From Spirosoma sp. KCTC 42546 (lineage in GTDB: Bacteria; Bacteroidota; Bacteroidia; Cytophagales; Spirosomataceae): 64,000 nucleotides of DNA. The stretch is from NCBI RefSeq assembly GCF_006965485.1, contig NZ_CP041360.1, positions 4,816,501 to 4,880,500 of the forward strand, given 5' to 3'. The position numbers and the translations under genes are program-made. Position 1 is the first letter of the stretch. Each line of letters begins with the position of its first letter. Positions 61,758 through 64,000 of the stretch are shown piece after piece. Under the pieces are notes generated by a model. It was not told the origin of the DNA and searched no databases. It was given only the letters and a program-made list of their open reading frames with translations.

Positions 61758-63239
61758 ATGTCGGTAAGGAGTTTTATGACACGATTTCGTTTATTCTTAG
61801 TTTTATTCTGCCCTATTTTTTTTCTTTTTGCCTACAATTCTGGCTATGGGTATGATGCCTATGAATACTTAATTCTTGCTCGTACTCTGAACGAAGGTTA
61901 TAATTTATACGACTTTATTCCTTCCAAATCATACCTCCTCTATTCCTCCACAAACGTTTTACTGAACCTGCTTGGTGGCTATAACCACGTTAGTGTTTCA
62001 GCGCTGATAACCTTATTGGCTACAGGTGTACTAGTCTCCTCCTGGCGGGCAGCCCGACTGTTTGGCGAACGAGTGGCTTTCCTGACCGTTGCCCTGACTG
62101 CCACCTGCTGTTTTTTCATGGAAATGAATTTCCTGGAGCCTGAAAGCTGGATTGCTATCTTTGGTTTGAATGCGTTTACACTGGCAGTTGGGAATAATGG
62201 CAAACCGAACTGGCGTTGGTTTGGCGCGGGCATTTTGCTGGGAATAGCCATGTGTTTCAAAAGCGTAGCCGCTTTCTATGTGGTAGGATTTGGCGCGTTC
62301 ATCCTGCTTTTATGGCTGACGGGCCGATTAACCTTCTGGCCTATGGTTGGCCGTGGCATGCTGGTACTGGCAGGATTTGTAGCCCCATTACTCTTGTCGA
62401 TGTTCTATTTCTACACGACGAATCGGTTAGATGCTCACCTGGAGTGGACCTATATTTATCCCTTCGGCGGCTATCCGTCTCATACATTGTTTCTGACTAA
62501 GTTTTTAATCAAACTGAGTTGGTTGCTACTCCTGCTCTTGGTGTCATTTTTTGTTGTGTTTCAACAGCCTTATCGAACCATCTATCAGCAGACACCGGCT
62601 TTATGGCTGGCGTTATTAGTAGCGAGCTTTTCCTGCGTCACTATGTTAAAAACACAGGCTAGCCATTACTTTTTTCAGGCTGCCGTTTTTTTTGTGATCC
62701 ACCTTGGCTTCCTTGCCGATCAATGGCTGGCTCAATATGAGGCTCGTCATCAGAAGGTCTCTTACCGGATGGCGTTTTGGGGTGCAGGTGTGGTTGCTCT
62801 GCTTCTACTCGTCAGTATATTGTTGTATCGACCTGCTACTGTCCAGCGTTTTTTTACGATCAGGAACTATCAGGACGAAGAGCAAGCTGGTGCTTTTATT
62901 CGGGAGCAAGTTGGCCAAGCGGGCCATGTTCTGTTTTTTGACAATGCATTGGCTTTATATTATCTATCTGATCGTGAGCCGAATGTGCCGTTTATTTTTA
63001 CGGAAATGCAGACAACGCACTACATAAAATCACATCCCGATACATACGGCCGGGCGTTAGCAGATACTAGTCTTAAGCTTGTTATTTTCGGAAATCGGTC
63101 CAGCCTGATCGACGACAGTACCGCGCTTCAAGAACCCGCCAACGCATATGCCATCCAACAATTGCGTGCGGGCCTGGAAAAACACTTTGTTAAAGTTCAA
63201 AATCCCCACTTCCCATTGCCCTACTGGCGGAGAAAGTAA
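61758..63239 (+). CDS. Polytopic glycosyltransferase-like membrane protein (GT39/ArnT type)
   Basis: A 493-residue protein with about ten to eleven hydrophobic segments spread over residues 8-365 and a soluble C-terminal region (about 370-493). The first loop contains SGYGYDAYEYLILARTLNEG, with acids after the first helix as in GT-C enzymes, and SWRAARLFGERVAFLTVALTATCCFFMEM. The overall layout matches PMT/ArnT-like (GT39) glycosyltransferases that transfer lipid-linked sugars outside the cytoplasm. It is followed 28 bp later by a GT2 gene, likely its partner. Confidence 0.78.
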   Translation: MSVRSFMTRFRLFLVLFCPIFFLFAYNSGYGYDAYEYLILARTLNEGYNLYDFIPSKSYLLYSSTNVLLNLLGGYNHVSVSALITLLATGVLVSSWRAARLFGERVAFLTVALTATCCFFMEMNFLEPESWIAIFGLNAFTLAVGNNGKPNWRWFGAGILLGIAMCFKSVAAFYVVGFGAFILLLWLTGRLTFWPMVGRGMLVLAGFVAPLLLSMFYFYTTNRLDAHLEWTYIYPFGGYPSHTLFLTKFLIKLSWLLLLLLVSFFVVFQQPYRTIYQQTPALWLALLVASFSCVTMLKTQASHYFFQAAVFFVIHLGFLADQWLAQYEARHQKVSYRMAFWGAGVVALLLLVSILLYRPATVQRFFTIRNYQDEEQAGAFIREQVGQAGHVLFFDNALALYYLSDREPNVPFIFTEMQTTHYIKSHPDTYGRALADTSLKLVIFGNRSSLIDDSTALQEPANAYAIQQLRAGLEKHFVKVQNPHFPLPYWRRK

Positions 63240-63267
63240 ACCCGTCGTTTTCGCTTATATTTGCTTT

Positions 63268-63951
63268 ATGCTGCTATCTGTTCTGATTCCTGCTTACAAT
63301 GAGATTAACAATATTGATACCCTCATCGAGAAAGTTCAAGCTGTTCCGTTAACGAAAGAAATAATCATTGTTGACGATGGGTCAACGGATGGCACCCGCG
63401 AGCGATTGGCCACCTATAAATCCACGCCAAATATTCAGGTTATTTTACACGAGCATAATCAGGGGAAAGGAGCCGCCATTCGCACTGCCATTCAGCACAT
63501 GAAGGGCGATATCGCCATTGTTCAGGATGCCGATTTAGAGTATGAACCACAGGATTATCTGGAGTTAGTCAAGCCTATTGTTGAAGGCAAGGAGAAAGTT
63601 GTGTACGGATCGCGCTTCCTGAGACCCGAAAATCGCCATTCGTATTATAGTTTCTACGTAGGTGGGCAGGTCGTTACCTTATTGACCAATATTCTTTTCA
63701 ATCAACGGCTTACCGATGAGCCAACCTGCTATAAAGTATTTGATGCCCATTTTCTGCGGTCTATTCCTCTTGACTGTACCCGCTTTGAGTTTTGCCCTGA
63801 AGTAACGGCTAAAGTAGCTAAGCGGGGTATTCGGATTAAAGAACTCCCCATAAGTTATTATCCCCGATCCATTGCCGAAGGCAAAAAGATTTCCTGGATG
63901 GATGGCATCGAAGCAATTTGGGTATTGCTCAAATATCGTATTGTGAAGTAA
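63268..63951 (+). CDS. GT2 family glycosyltransferase (dolichol-phosphate-mannose-synthase-like)
   Basis: From ATG at 63268 (MLLSVLIPAYNE), preferred over an upstream frame extension beginning at 63148, the protein has 227 residues. It shows the GT2 A-fold: LLSVLIPAYNEINNIDTLI, IIVDDGSTDGT (nucleotide-binding acids), VQDADLEYEPQDYLELV (DxD-like), VYGSRFLRPENR, and PTCYKVFDA..., ending with KGIRIKELPISYYPRSIAEGKKISW. This matches undecaprenyl/dolichyl-phosphate sugar synthases. Together with the GT39-type gene it likely makes and transfers a lipid-linked sugar. No membrane helix is present. Confidence 0.88.
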   Translation: MLLSVLIPAYNEINNIDTLIEKVQAVPLTKEIIIVDDGSTDGTRERLATYKSTPNIQVILHEHNQGKGAAIRTAIQHMKGDIAIVQDADLEYEPQDYLELVKPIVEGKEKVVYGSRFLRPENRHSYYSFYVGGQVVTLLTNILFNQRLTDEPTCYKVFDAHFLRSIPLDCTRFEFCPEVTAKVAKRGIRIKELPISYYPRSIAEGKKISWMDGIEAIWVLLKYRIVK

Positions 63952-64000
63952 TGAATAAGGGTTAAAACACATAGAAACGAAGGCTAGAACAGAGAAAACA

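Overview
The window looks like a chromosomal segment of a Bacteroidota bacterium of the order Cytophagales, most like Spirosoma or a close relative. That is inferred from the families present: a TonB-dependent receptor and a DUF5686 protein, both with carboxypeptidase-regulatory-like domains, a DUF2723 membrane protein, a Wzi-type outer-membrane protein, DUF2490, DUF1460, a repeat protein with an endosialidase-chaperone-like tail, and many PAS/TPR histidine kinases. Shine-Dalgarno sequences are largely absent. Several genes have a TAnnTTTG element at the place of the Bacteroidota -7 box. No rRNA, tRNA or CRISPR array was seen.

Region 1 (1-10,750) is a dense defence island. On the minus strand lies hsdR (10672-7916), then, after a plus-strand interruption, a tightly packed run hsdS - mcrB - mcrC - small antitoxin-like gene - zeta-toxin-like gene - hsdM (hsdM runs off the left edge). 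A type I restriction-modification system is therefore physically interleaved with a McrBC-type modification-dependent restriction system and a toxin-antitoxin-like pair. Between hsdR and hsdS, on the plus strand, sits a Panacea (DUF4065) gene directly abutting an unrecognised 169-residue partner, probably a second toxin-antitoxin module.

Region 2 (10,750-25,900) is accessory: small lipoproteins (one with a Kazal protease-inhibitor domain), a DUF4291 gene, an IS982-like insertion sequence with perfect ends and target duplication but a shifted transposase frame, a TPR histidine kinase, a stand-alone LytTR protein, an SPFH protein with a small membrane partner, a single-domain response regulator, a stretch with several terminator-like hairpins and no genes, and a decayed vanadium-haloperoxidase-like (PAP2) pseudogene.

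Region 3 (26,000-44,700) holds a 1311-residue GAF/PAS hybrid kinase with two receivers and an Hpt domain, a DUF1059-DsrE pair, a Wzi-like gene, a DUF2723 gene, a secreted protein of about 31 sixteen-residue repeats, an unrecognised 645-residue protein, a carbohydrate-binding-like protein and a PAS kinase, with several palindromic elements in the gaps.

Region 4 (44,700-53,400) is an alpha-glucan locus: DUF1460 protein, a cytoplasmic GH13 enzyme, a secreted cyclomaltodextrinase-like GH13 enzyme, a PAS kinase, a DUF4386-like membrane protein, a lipoprotein and beta-phosphoglucomutase. Region 5 (53,400-64,000) is cell envelope: OmpA-like, DUF2490, DUF5686, DUF4405-like and TonB receptor genes, then a membrane glycosyltransferase followed by a GT2 glycosyltransferase.
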